Below, piece after piece: positions 1-5,976 of a DNA stretch of 6,554 nucleotides. The stretch spans positions 1 to 6,554 of the forward strand of contig JBGQAL010000152.1 in assembly GCA_041494285.1 (NCBI GenBank), in the 5' to 3' direction. Both the position numbers and the translations under genes were made by a program. A model generated the notes under the pieces. That model was not told where the DNA came from and ran no database searches. It saw only the letters and a program-made list of their open reading frames with translations. The DNA is from Fen-7 sp041494285. GTDB lineage: Archaea > Halobacteriota > Methanosarcinia > Methanotrichales > Methanotrichaceae. The number at the start of each line of letters is the position of its first letter. The stretch's first letter is position 1.

Positions 1-63
1 CGCCTTTAAGCCATGCAATTTTTGGAGTTTTTCTATTTTAAGTTGCCCATTAATACCGCTCAT
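1..63 (-). CDS. Possible start of an unidentified gene, cut off by the left edge
   Basis: An open frame on the minus strand begins with ATG at 63-61 and runs through 21 codons to the left edge without a stop. The predicted N-terminus is MSGINGQLKIEKLQKLHGLKA minus its last residue or so in the usual short form, a mix of charged and hydrophobic residues that could open an amphipathic helix. A TATAG element at 103-99 lies about 25 nt before a possible transcript start near 76. The frame stays open upstream to a TAA at 108-106, so other starts exist (GTG at 66-64, TTG at 84-82). No clear Shine-Dalgarno sequence precedes the ATG. I do not recognise the family, and 21 codons are too few to prove coding. 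It may be chance. Confidence 0.22.
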   Translation of the reverse strand, partial: MSGINGQLKIEKLQKLHGLKA

Positions 64-167
64 CACTTGCGACTTAGTGTACAAGGCTGTCTCTCTTTCT
101 ATAGCTTATTGCCTAGAATGAACGCTTATAGAATGGCAATTTCAATGTCCCTGGTCAAAGGGGATTC

Positions 168-178
168 CTAAAAAAGGT
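168..178 (-). terminator. T6-tract, probable transcription end of the OFOR operon
   Basis: On the minus strand, about 50 nt after the TGA stop at 227-225, the sequence reads CCTTTTTTAGG, with the T6 run at 175-170. Oligo-T without a strong hairpin is the usual archaeal termination signal. A weak 4-bp hairpin (TCCC 148-151 with GGGA 161-164) lies beyond the T-tract in the direction of transcription, so this is not a standard bacterial intrinsic terminator. The call rests on composition and position only. Confidence 0.4.
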
Positions 179-224
179 AAGATAAGCCCACCCATTTCTA
201 AGCGGACTATATTGACGTCTCAAC

Positions 225-1670
225 TCACCTTTTAGAAACCATCTCCAGCACCCTCACAGCCTGGGCTCCCGCCTCCAGAATCTCCAGGTTAAGAGGTATG
301 AGCTTGGGCTTCTTAGCGAAGGTTACCTTGAAGGCGTTGCCGTAAGCCTCCTTAGGCAGACCCAGGTTTCCTGCCTGCATCAGAGCACCGAACATAGCCG
401 TATTGGCTGCCTGATGTGCTCCCTTCTCCCCGGCTATCTGGGTCGCTGGAACTGATATTGCCTTAACGCCCTTTGGCGGCATGAAATCGCCTGCCAGGGA
501 GTCGTAGATGATCACTCCACCCTCTTTGACAGTAGGGGCGAACTTTTCCAGCGACGGCCTGTTGAAGGCCACAAGAACGTCCGGATGGTCCAAGACAGGC
601 GAGCCAATGGGCTCTCCTGACACGATGACAGAGCAGTTCGATGTGCCTCCCCGCTGTTCAGGTCCGTAATCAGGGTACCAGGACACGAACCGCCCGGACC
701 CGAAGGCAGCCTGGGCAAGGGCCAGACCCATAGAAAGAACACCCTGTCCCCCAAAGCCTGCGATCTTAACACCCTTTGGCTGGAACTCAGGGTCCTGGAC
801 GAACTCCACACATACACCGGAAGCGCAGCCGAAGATCTCGTCAAGGGACTCTTTGGAGAAGTCGCTCTCCTGGCGGATTATGGGCTGGACTTCCCCGGAT
901 CTTTCCCGGAACTTCTTCAGCGGAAACTCTTTCTCCATCTGCTCGTTTACGAACTTCATCACGCTCTGGGCATCCATCCTGAGGATGGTGGGACATGGAG
1001 AGAGGAACTCCACGAAGGCATAGCCAAGCTTGTCCCTCTGGATCTCCAGGGCTTTCTTCACAGCCCGGCGTGCCTTGCGGACGTGATCTATGTCCGACAA
1101 AGAAACCCGCTCTATGTAGACTGGCGCCTTCAGGGTGTCCAGAAGCTCACATATGTGGATCGGGTATCCGGCGTCTCTTGGGTCACGCCCGCCTGGCGAG
1201 GTGGCAGTCACCTCGCCTATCAAGGTCGTAGGTGCCATCTGTCCGCCGGTCATGCCATAGACTGTGTTGTTCACGAAGAAGACTGCCATCTTTTCTCCAC
1301 GATTGGCGGCCTGGATGGTCTCGTTCAGGCCGATGGAGGCCAGGTCTCCGTCTCCCTGGTAGGAGATCATGATGGCATTGTCCTCCGCCCGAGAAAGGCC
1401 CGTGGCGATAGCCGGTGCCCTTCCATGAGCGGCCTGGATATTTCCGCAGTCCAGATAGTAGTAAGCGAAGACTGAGCAACCCACAGGGCTCAAGACTACA
1501 CAACGATCCTGGATTCCTAGATCAGCCATGGCCTCGCCGATAAGCTTGTGAAGTATTCCATGCCCGCAGCCAGGACAGTAATGGGTGGCCGTGGGCGCTG
1601 CGCCTCCCTTCCTGGGAAACTCGTCGTACATCCCAGGGTGTCCTCCGATTATCTTTTCCTTTGCCGCCAC
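225..1670 (-). CDS. 2-oxoacid:ferredoxin oxidoreductase, fused beta (TPP) and gamma subunits
   Basis: This is the catalytic subunit of an anaerobic 2-oxoacid oxidoreductase, which interconverts 2-oxoacid + CoA with acyl-CoA + CO2 and reduced ferredoxin in the cytoplasm. Taken from GTG at 1670-1668, it has 481 residues. Residues 1 to about 270 form the beta domain: CPGCGHG at 32-38, HGRAP at 82-86, and a thiamine-diphosphate/Mg site with GDGD at 106-109 and NN at 134-135. Cysteines 32, 35, 65 and 226 match the spacing of the four [4Fe-4S] ligands in beta subunits of this family. A linker (about 255-300) joins the gamma domain: GFGGQG at 305-310 and the YGPEQRGGTSNC segment typical of gamma/POR domains. 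The GTG start is chosen because GGAGGTG lies 7 nt before it and it sits 1 nt after the alpha-subunit stop. An in-frame TTG at 1709 would add 13 basic residues and overlap the alpha gene. Substrate is not readable from sequence; alternatives are KorB/KorC, VorA/VorC or an aryl-pyruvate enzyme. Confidence 0.95.
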   Translation of the reverse strand: MAAKEKIIGGHPGMYDEFPRKGGAAPTATHYCPGCGHGILHKLIGEAMADLGIQDRCVVLSPVGCSVFAYYYLDCGNIQAAHGRAPAIATGLSRAEDNAIMISYQGDGDLASIGLNETIQAANRGEKMAVFFVNNTVYGMTGGQMAPTTLIGEVTATSPGGRDPRDAGYPIHICELLDTLKAPVYIERVSLSDIDHVRKARRAVKKALEIQRDKLGYAFVEFLSPCPTILRMDAQSVMKFVNEQMEKEFPLKKFRERSGEVQPIIRQESDFSKESLDEIFGCASGVCVEFVQDPEFQPKGVKIAGFGGQGVLSMGLALAQAAFGSGRFVSWYPDYGPEQRGGTSNCSVIVSGEPIGSPVLDHPDVLVAFNRPSLEKFAPTVKEGGVIIYDSLAGDFMPPKGVKAISVPATQIAGEKGAHQAANTAMFGALMQAGNLGLPKEAYGNAFKVTFAKKPKLIPLNLEILEAGAQAVRVLEMVSKR

Positions 1671-1671
1671 G

Positions 1672-2712
1672 CTAAGCCACCTCCCTAATCTTCTCCATGA
1701 TCTGGTCAAGCTGAATCAGGTTCCCGCCATACCGGCACACCAGGTCCACGTCGGCGCATAGTGTCGCCAGACGGATGTCCTCGCGCATCTGACCGTTGCT
1801 CATCTCCACTGAGATGAACCTGCAGCCTTTACCAGCCAAGCCCCTCAGCGCCTCGGCGGGGAACGGGAAGAGCGTTATTGGTCTGAACAGCCCTGCCTTT
1901 ATGCCCTCTTTCCTGGCCTTATCCACGGCAGACTTGGAAATTCTGCTGCTGATGCCGTAGGAGACAAGGACAACTTCAGCGTCGTCAAGCTTGTAGCCTT
2001 CATAGGCAACCTCGTCTTGTTTTACACGCTCGTACTTCTCCTGAAGCTTGAGGTTGTGCCTTTCCAGCTCGCTGAAATCAAGGGCAATCGATGTGATCAG
2101 GTTGTGCCTCGTCTGGGCATTGCCGCTAACTGCCCAGGTTGGCTTCTCGGGCAGGACTGCCTTCTCTGGAAACTTCAATGGCTCGATCATATGGCCGAGT
2201 ACGCCGTCGGCCAAGACAACGGCCGGGTTCCTGTACTTGAAGGCCAGGTCGAAGGCCCTGGCTGTGAAGTCGCACATCTCCTGCACGGAGTTTGGTGCCA
2301 GGACGATGTTGTTGTAGCAGCCGTGACCTCCACCCTTGACGGCCTGATTGTAGTCCGACTGCTCAGGCCCGATGTTGCCCAAGCCCGGCCCGGCCCTGTT
2401 GATGTCCACAATGACGCAGGGCAGTTCCGCCCCTGCCAGGTAAGTTATTCCCTCTTGCTTCAGGCTCATGCCTGGACCTGAGGATGCCGCAAGGACCCGG
2501 TGGCCGGCGGAAGCAGCGCCGTAGACCATGTTTATGGCTGCCTCCTCAGACTCCGCCTGAACGAACTTTCGACCGACTTTTGGAAAATTGCTGGAGGCTT
2601 CGTGAAGGATCTCGCTGGCGGGCGTAATTGGGTAACCGAAGAAGCAGTCGCAGCCAGCGTACATTGCCCCGACGATGACTGCGCTGTTTCCTGCAACTAA
2701 CTGAGCAGGCAT
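1672..2712 (-). CDS. 2-oxoacid:ferredoxin oxidoreductase, alpha subunit (VorB/KorA-like)
   Basis: This is the alpha subunit that pairs with the following beta/gamma protein; it supplies the pyrimidine-binding and C-terminal domains of the thiamine-dependent active site and closes over the 2-oxoacid. It has 346 residues, usual for a stand-alone alpha subunit. YPITPAS at 27-33 is the family signature, AESEEAA at 53-59 carries the acidic residues near the cofactor, and RAGPGLGNIGPEQSDY at 106-121 followed by KGGGHG resembles the VorB/KorA clade more than pyruvate oxidoreductases. No ferredoxin or gamma domain is attached. ATG at 2712 is preceded by GAGGAGA (2725-2719) with 6 nt spacing and lies 1 nt after the synthetase stop; its own stop is 1 nt before the beta/gamma GTG. 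The protein is therefore almost certainly co-translated with both neighbours. Choice between 2-oxoisovalerate, 2-oxoglutarate and aryl-pyruvate as substrate is open. Confidence 0.95.
   Translation of the reverse strand: MPAQLVAGNSAVIVGAMYAGCDCFFGYPITPASEILHEASSNFPKVGRKFVQAESEEAAINMVYGAASAGHRVLAASSGPGMSLKQEGITYLAGAELPCVIVDINRAGPGLGNIGPEQSDYNQAVKGGGHGCYNNIVLAPNSVQEMCDFTARAFDLAFKYRNPAVVLADGVLGHMIEPLKFPEKAVLPEKPTWAVSGNAQTRHNLITSIALDFSELERHNLKLQEKYERVKQDEVAYEGYKLDDAEVVLVSYGISSRISKSAVDKARKEGIKAGLFRPITLFPFPAEALRGLAGKGCRFISVEMSNGQMREDIRLATLCADVDLVCRYGGNLIQLDQIMEKIREVA
1678..1684 (-). promoter_or_regulatory. Shine-Dalgarno site that decides the beta/gamma start
   Basis: GGAGGTG on the minus strand (1684-1678) is a near-perfect Shine-Dalgarno sequence inside the last codons of the alpha-subunit gene, 7 nt before GTG at 1670. 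It supports the GTG start over the upstream TTG at 1709 and suggests translational coupling of the two oxidoreductase genes. Confidence 0.8.
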
Positions 2713-2713
2713 T

Positions 2714-4609
2714 TTAATTCTCCTCTACCTTCTCCTTGGATGGAATGTGGACTGCCAATGCATTCGGCTCAGGGCAGGTGTAATAGCAAGCCCCGCAGCC
2801 TATGCACCCGTCTCCTGCATAAACAACTGATCTGTACCCGCGCTCGTTGAACTCATCCCCGAGCTTAAGGACGTTGGCAGGGCAATCGATTACGCACCTT
2901 TCACATGCCTTACACTCCTTAGCGTTTATGATAGGATAGGGCCTGTCCTTCTCCCTGATCTCCACACGCCTGATCTTGCCGCTGATGGTCTTCGGAAGCT
3001 CGTCCACGAATTCGATGATTCGAGGGTACTTGTAAGGCGCGGTCACAGTCTTAACGTGGTTTTGCAGCTCCTTCTTGAGTTCCTCAGATGGCGTATACCC
3101 CTTTGTGAGGACGATTGTAGCCTTTACAACCTGTCCTCTAACGGGGTCGGGCACTCCGGTGATGGCGCACTCAAGGACCGCAGGGTGAGACATAAGGGCG
3201 CTCTCCACCTCGAAGGGCCCAACCCTGTAGCCTGAGCTCTTTATCATATCGTCGGTTCGGCCGACAAACCAGAAGAATCCGTCTTCGTCCATCCAGGCTG
3301 TGTCGCCCGTGTGATAGTAATCGTCGTGCCAGGTGTTCTTCGTCTTGTCGGGGTCTAGGTGGTAGTCCGTGAAGAGGCCCACTGGCTTGCCCTTATCTGT
3401 CTTGATGACAAGCTCCCCTTCTTCGCCCACCTCGCAGACCTTGTCGTTCTTGCCCACCAGAACTACATCGTATCCGGGAGCGGGCTTACCCATCGACCCA
3501 GGCTTTGGGTTCATCCAGTAATAGTTGGCGATGCACACGACGGTTTCCGTTTGGCCGTAGCCTTCCATCAGTTTGAGGCCCGTGGTTTCAAGGAACGTGG
3601 TGTAAACAGTCGGGTTCAGAGGCTCTCCGGCTGTTACTGCGTATTTCATGGATGAGAAGTCGTATTTCGACATGTCGCTTTTTATCATGAACCTGAAGAT
3701 GGTCGGCGGGGCGCAGAAGGTGGTGACTCCGTACTTGATCATCTTCTCCATCATCCTTCCTGCATCGAACCTGTCGTAGTCATAGACGAAGACCGCGGAT
3801 CCAGAGAGCCATTGGCCATAGATCTTTCCCCAGGCGCACTTGGCCCAACCGGTGTCGGCAACGGTATAGTGCAGCCCGTCATCCCCAACGTTCTGCCAGT
3901 ACTTTGCGGTAAGGATGTGCCCAAGGGGGTAGGTCTGGTCGTGCTTGACCATCTTGGGGTAGCCGGTAGTCCCTGAGGTGAAGTAGGCCAGGATTATGTT
4001 ATCGTTCTTTGTGGCCTCCGATCCCGCCGGCCTGATGAAATCCATAGATGCCTCTTCAAGCTCTTTGTCGAAGTTGACCCAACCCTTTCTTTCGAGATCT
4101 TTGCTCCCGACAAGTGCCTTCACAAGTCGGACATCTCCCAGCTCTTTGTAGGCGCCGTCAACCTCATCGGGAACTCCGTCCTCGCCGATGCAGACGATCA
4201 TCTTAAGGTCAGCTTTTTTTATGCGGTAAACGAAATCCTTCTTCTTCAGCATGTGAGTGGACGGGATGGATATTGCTCCGAGCTTGTTTAGGCCCACCAT
4301 GCAGACCCAGAATTCCCACCTGCTTTTCAGGGTGAGCATGACGGTGTCGCCCTTCTTTACACCATACTTACGAAAGAGGTTGGCAGCCTTATCGCTCAGG
4401 ATTTTCAAGTCCCTAAAGGTTAGGAGTTTCTCCTCATCTCGGTCGTTGCACCAAACCAGGGCCATCTTTTTCGGGTCTTCTTTTGCATAGACGTCTACAA
4501 CGTCAAAGGCGAAGTTGAAGTTCTCTGGAACGATTATCTTGAAGTTCTGCTTGAAATCATCATAAGATTGGAATTCAACTTGGGAGACGAATCTATCCAG
4601 CAATGACAT
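2714..4609 (-). CDS. AMP-forming acyl-CoA synthetase fused to a 2x[4Fe-4S] ferredoxin domain
   Basis: This protein is predicted to activate an organic acid with ATP and CoA to acyl-CoA, AMP and PPi. It has 631 residues; family members without the extra domain are about 550-570. Visible adenylate-forming motifs are TSGTTGYPK at 211-219 (ATP phosphate loop), GYGQTE at 350-355, TGD at 434-436, GRTDDMIKSSGYR at 450-462 (hinge), and PKTISGK at 539-545 with Lys545 as the expected catalytic lysine. The overall pattern resembles medium-chain/branched-chain acyl-CoA synthetases rather than acetyl-CoA synthetase. From about 557 a bacterial-type ferredoxin follows, with C566-C569-C572-C576 and C602-C605-C608-C612, each CX2CX2CX3C followed by P. 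Both clusters are complete. The domain fits the delta subunit missing from the downstream oxidoreductase. No frameshift is seen; the stop lies after the ferredoxin. ATG at 4609 has GAGGGA upstream (4620-4615) and lies 20 nt after the regulator stop. Substrate is unknown; branched or aryl acids are my best guess. Confidence 0.93.
   Translation of the reverse strand: MSLLDRFVSQVEFQSYDDFKQNFKIIVPENFNFAFDVVDVYAKEDPKKMALVWCNDRDEEKLLTFRDLKILSDKAANLFRKYGVKKGDTVMLTLKSRWEFWVCMVGLNKLGAISIPSTHMLKKKDFVYRIKKADLKMIVCIGEDGVPDEVDGAYKELGDVRLVKALVGSKDLERKGWVNFDKELEEASMDFIRPAGSEATKNDNIILAYFTSGTTGYPKMVKHDQTYPLGHILTAKYWQNVGDDGLHYTVADTGWAKCAWGKIYGQWLSGSAVFVYDYDRFDAGRMMEKMIKYGVTTFCAPPTIFRFMIKSDMSKYDFSSMKYAVTAGEPLNPTVYTTFLETTGLKLMEGYGQTETVVCIANYYWMNPKPGSMGKPAPGYDVVLVGKNDKVCEVGEEGELVIKTDKGKPVGLFTDYHLDPDKTKNTWHDDYYHTGDTAWMDEDGFFWFVGRTDDMIKSSGYRVGPFEVESALMSHPAVLECAITGVPDPVRGQVVKATIVLTKGYTPSEELKKELQNHVKTVTAPYKYPRIIEFVDELPKTISGKIRRVEIREKDRPYPIINAKECKACERCVIDCPANVLKLGDEFNERGYRSVVYAGDGCIGCGACYYTCPEPNALAVHIPSKEKVEEN
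2719..2725 (-). promoter_or_regulatory. Shine-Dalgarno site of the alpha subunit, inside the synthetase gene
   Basis: GAGGAGA (2725-2719) overlaps the final codons of the acyl-CoA synthetase gene and sits 6 nt before ATG at 2712. With the 1-nt gap to the synthetase stop (TAA at 2716-2714) it implies coupled translation. Confidence 0.7.
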
Positions 4610-4629
4610 CTGTATCCCTCTTTGCCATC

Positions 4630-5178
4630 CTACATCACGACAGCCAGCAGCTTAACCGGTTTGTCGTTCAGGGCCTCCATGGCGTGCTTGTATGACGAGT
4701 CGAAGAAGATGGAATCCCCCGTGTTCAGTACTATTTCGTGGTCGTGGATGTGAATCTTGAGAGTTCCCTCGAGCACGTACTCGAACTCCTGTCCTGGGTG
4801 GCTATAATCGGAAAGGGTTCCGTTACGAGGCTTGATGGTGACAATGAACGGCTCGGCCTTTTTATGGACGAACTTACCAGCCAAGTTCTGGTAATTGTAC
4901 TGCTTCCTTCGCTCCATCTCCACTCCTTCACCAGCCCTGGTCACAGTGAATATGTTCATCTTGGGCTCCCGACCTGTGAGCAGCAGTCCCATGTCTACGT
5001 CGAGCTTTCGCGCGATCTCGATCAAGGAGCTGGCCGGGATGTCCAGCTTTCCGTCTTCGTAGCAGTTGTACTTCTCCACGGGCATCTTGAGATAATCCGC
5101 CATATCCTCAACAGTGACCTTCGAGAGCTCCCGCAACTCTCGAAGTCGTGAGCCTACCTCTTCAAGCGTCTCCTGCAT
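4630..5178 (-). CDS. XRE-family helix-turn-helix regulator with C-terminal cupin domain
   Basis: A likely DNA-binding regulator of the operon it heads. It has 182 residues, standard for this two-domain family. Residues about 8-67 form an XRE/Cro-type helix-turn-helix (RLRELRELSKVTVEDMADYL, then a YEDGK turn and the IARKLDVD...LLLTG segment). A linker leads to a single cupin barrel at about 105-182, with H127, E131 or E133, G154 and H165 in the positions of the two cupin motifs, so a small-ligand or metal pocket is plausible. In this family the cupin usually senses a small molecule; here an organic acid or its CoA ester would fit the neighbours, which is inference. ATG at 5178 is preceded by AGAGGAG (5193-5187) with about 8 nt spacing. 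It is first in the operon, which suggests autoregulation through the inverted repeat at 5248-5267. Whether it activates or represses cannot be told. Confidence 0.9.
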   Translation of the reverse strand: MQETLEEVGSRLRELRELSKVTVEDMADYLKMPVEKYNCYEDGKLDIPASSLIEIARKLDVDMGLLLTGREPKMNIFTVTRAGEGVEMERRKQYNYQNLAGKFVHKKAEPFIVTIKPRNGTLSDYSHPGQEFEYVLEGTLKIHIHDHEIVLNTGDSIFFDSSYKHAMEALNDKPVKLLAVVM

Positions 5179-5247
5179 CTTGGTTTCTCCTCTGGCCTCT
5201 AAACTATCTGGTTATCTAGGATATTAGGATGGAGACTTGCCGTCTGC

Positions 5248-5267
5248 GAGATAATTAAAGTTATCTC
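5248..5267. promoter_or_regulatory. Perfect 7-bp inverted repeat, candidate operator
   Basis: GAGATAA (5248-5254) and TTATCTC (5261-5267) are exact inverted copies separated by the 6 bp TTAAAG, 70 bp ahead of the regulator's ATG. The repeat covers the TATA-like box at 5251-5260, so a bound dimer would block promoter recognition. Two further half-site-like copies follow in the leader on the minus strand: AGATAAC (5217-5211) and AGATAG (5209-5204), in direct orientation 8 bp apart. The binding protein is not shown by sequence; the adjacent XRE regulator is the obvious candidate. Confidence 0.5.
5251..5260 (-). promoter_or_regulatory. TATA-like box of the regulator-synthetase-oxidoreductase operon
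   Basis: On the minus strand CTTTAATTAT (5260-5251) resembles an archaeal TATA box, with GGAGATAA directly upstream as a possible purine-rich BRE. The transcript would start near 5230, giving a leader of about 50 nt that includes the AGAGGAG ribosome site. No better candidate lies closer to the gene. If the organism is bacterial this call falls. Confidence 0.4.
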
Positions 5268-5550
5268 CAGATTGGGTCCGCTTCTCAAGCCATCAATCGA
5301 AACTTATATTCTGATGGACCTGATTATGTTTGCTGGCATCCTATGTCGTCTCGATCATCTTGATCGTCAGAACCAAAGAAGATGTGTGTGACAGATCCGA
5401 ATCGCCAGCACTTTGATCAATGAGAAAAATCTTTCACGAGCCTGTCCAACCGAGAAGAGCGCGCACTTTTTCCAAATCATCTGCCACTTGATATAAGCTC
5501 AGATAAACATCACAACGTCATACGACTGAGACCACCAGGATTAATCATAA
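5268..5550. other. Intergenic stretch without a recognisable gene
   Basis: About 280 bp upstream of the operon promoter carry no gene I can support and no tRNA-like or repeat-array structure. Only short frames occur. On the plus strand, 5324-5416 reads LCLLASYVVSIILIVRTKED and then charged residues to a TGA; a different frame just before it reads MDLIMFAGIL, so a frameshifted remnant of a small membrane protein is conceivable. On the minus strand a 27-codon stop-to-stop frame includes the protein-like DDLEKVRALLGWTGS before a TGA, but has no convincing start. Either may be a relic or chance. Confidence 0.35.
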
Positions 5551-5551
5551 C

Positions 5552-5561
5552 ATAATATATA
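5552..5561 (-). promoter_or_regulatory. Strong TATA-like element in the intergenic region
   Basis: The minus strand reads CCTATATATTATG around 5562-5550, the closest match to an archaeal TATA box in the window. Transcription would begin near 5530. No convincing gene follows, so it could drive a small RNA, a long leader for the regulator operon, or nothing. The core is nearly self-complementary and could also be read on the plus strand. Confidence 0.35.
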
Positions 5562-5567
5562 GGAATT

Positions 5568-5576
5568 AAAAAAAAA
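5568..5576 (-). terminator. T9 tract, second termination site of the 2TM-protein gene
   Basis: A run of nine T on the minus strand lies 65 nt after the small membrane-protein gene and immediately before the TATA-like element at 5561. It would finish transcripts that pass the first T8 tract. There is no hairpin, as is usual for archaeal oligo-T termination. Confidence 0.4.
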
Positions 5577-5624
5577 TGACACACACCTCATGATGTTCAC
5601 TAAGTCCCGATGAAGAGATCGCTG

Positions 5625-5632
5625 AAAAAAAA
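5625..5632 (-). terminator. T8 tract directly after the 2TM-protein gene
   Basis: Eight consecutive T on the minus strand begin 8 nt after the TGA stop at 5643-5641. Position and composition match an archaeal oligo-T terminator. No stem-loop precedes it. Confidence 0.5.
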
Positions 5633-5640
5633 TTGTAATC

Positions 5641-5922
5641 TCATTTGGTTTTTGCTTCAACCATCTCTTCTCTCATCCTGCACAGATTTTCAGCACCGCG
5701 GACAAAGAACCAATAGTGCACAATTACCAGTAGACCCCAACCAACCGGAGAATAATAGACTGCCCAGATCGGATCTATCTTTATCGACCCAGTGGCGTTC
5801 AGTGCCAACCAAATGATGTTCACTACCAAATATATGGCGATGTGAAGTTTGAACAGCTTCATTTGGTCTGCAACAGTTGCCTCTCTAAATAGTCTTTTAT
5901 ATTCATCCAAAGTTCCAGCCAT
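5641..5922 (-). CDS. Small 2TM-domain membrane protein
   Basis: A 93-residue protein with two predicted membrane helices, about 26-44 (LHIAIYLVVNIIWLALNAT) and about 54-74 (AVYYSPVGWGLLVIVHYWFF). The H...Y..VN......N pattern in helix 1 and PVGWGL...H in helix 2 fit the '2TM domain' family, seen alone or attached to sensors and regulators; its biochemical role is unknown. The charged ends (MAGTLDEYKRLFREA and GAENLCRMREEMVEAKTK) suggest both termini lie on the cytoplasmic side. I chose ATG at 5922 because GGTGA lies 5 nt upstream. ATG at 5934 (four residues longer) is an alternative about 10 nt after the predicted transcript start, and TTG at 5949 is unlikely. It is transcribed alone, away from the nitroreductase gene. 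Confidence 0.82.
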   Translation of the reverse strand: MAGTLDEYKRLFREATVADQMKLFKLHIAIYLVVNIIWLALNATGSIKIDPIWAVYYSPVGWGLLVIVHYWFFVRGAENLCRMREEMVEAKTK

Positions 5923-5947
5923 TTTCCTCACCATCCTAGGAGGATAC

Positions 5948-5957
5948 AACTATATCA
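5948..5957 (+). promoter_or_regulatory. TATA-like box of the nitroreductase-family gene
   Basis: AACTATATCA on the plus strand is centred about 25 bp before ATG at 5977, the spacing expected if the mRNA starts at or next to the start codon (leaderless). Only weak ribosome-site similarity (AAAGGT) touches the ATG, consistent with that. Confidence 0.45.
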
Positions 5958-5964
5958 TTTGAAA

Positions 5965-5975
5965 AGATTTAAAGG
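5965..5975 (-). promoter_or_regulatory. TATA-like box of the 2TM-protein gene
   Basis: CCTTTAAATCT on the minus strand (5975-5965) would place the transcript start near 5944, 10-22 nt before the two candidate ATG codons. It overlaps the start region of the divergent plus-strand gene. Confidence 0.45.
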
Positions 5976-5976
5976 T

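Noticed and set aside
147..165. Small hairpin TCCC/GGGA as an intrinsic terminator
   Set aside because: The stem has only 4 bp and, for the operon strand, the T-tract comes before it rather than after it.
512..1503. Several long open frames on both strands inside the oxidoreductase gene
   Set aside because: They are shadows of a gene with full family motifs; their translations are rich in S, R, P and G and show no known domain.
1671..1709. TTG start extending the beta/gamma protein by 13 residues
   Set aside because: It would overlap the alpha gene by 38 nt and add an uncharacteristic basic stretch, while GTG at 1670 has a near-perfect Shine-Dalgarno sequence.
2017..2700. Plus-strand frames of 66-154 codons opposite the alpha subunit
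   Set aside because: Antisense shadows without ribosome sites or recognisable motifs.
4738..5151. Plus-strand frame of 137 codons opposite the regulator
   Set aside because: It mirrors the regulator gene and has no domain signature or upstream signal.
5610..5816. Plus-strand frame of 68 codons overlapping the 2TM gene
   Set aside because: It starts within the T-tract region and runs antisense to a protein with clear family features; the translation is low in recognisable structure.
5590..5825. Exact 13-bp direct repeat ATGATGTTCACTA at 5590-5602 and 5813-5825
   Set aside because: The match stops abruptly at both ends, one copy is inside the 2TM gene, and one such match is near chance expectation for this length.
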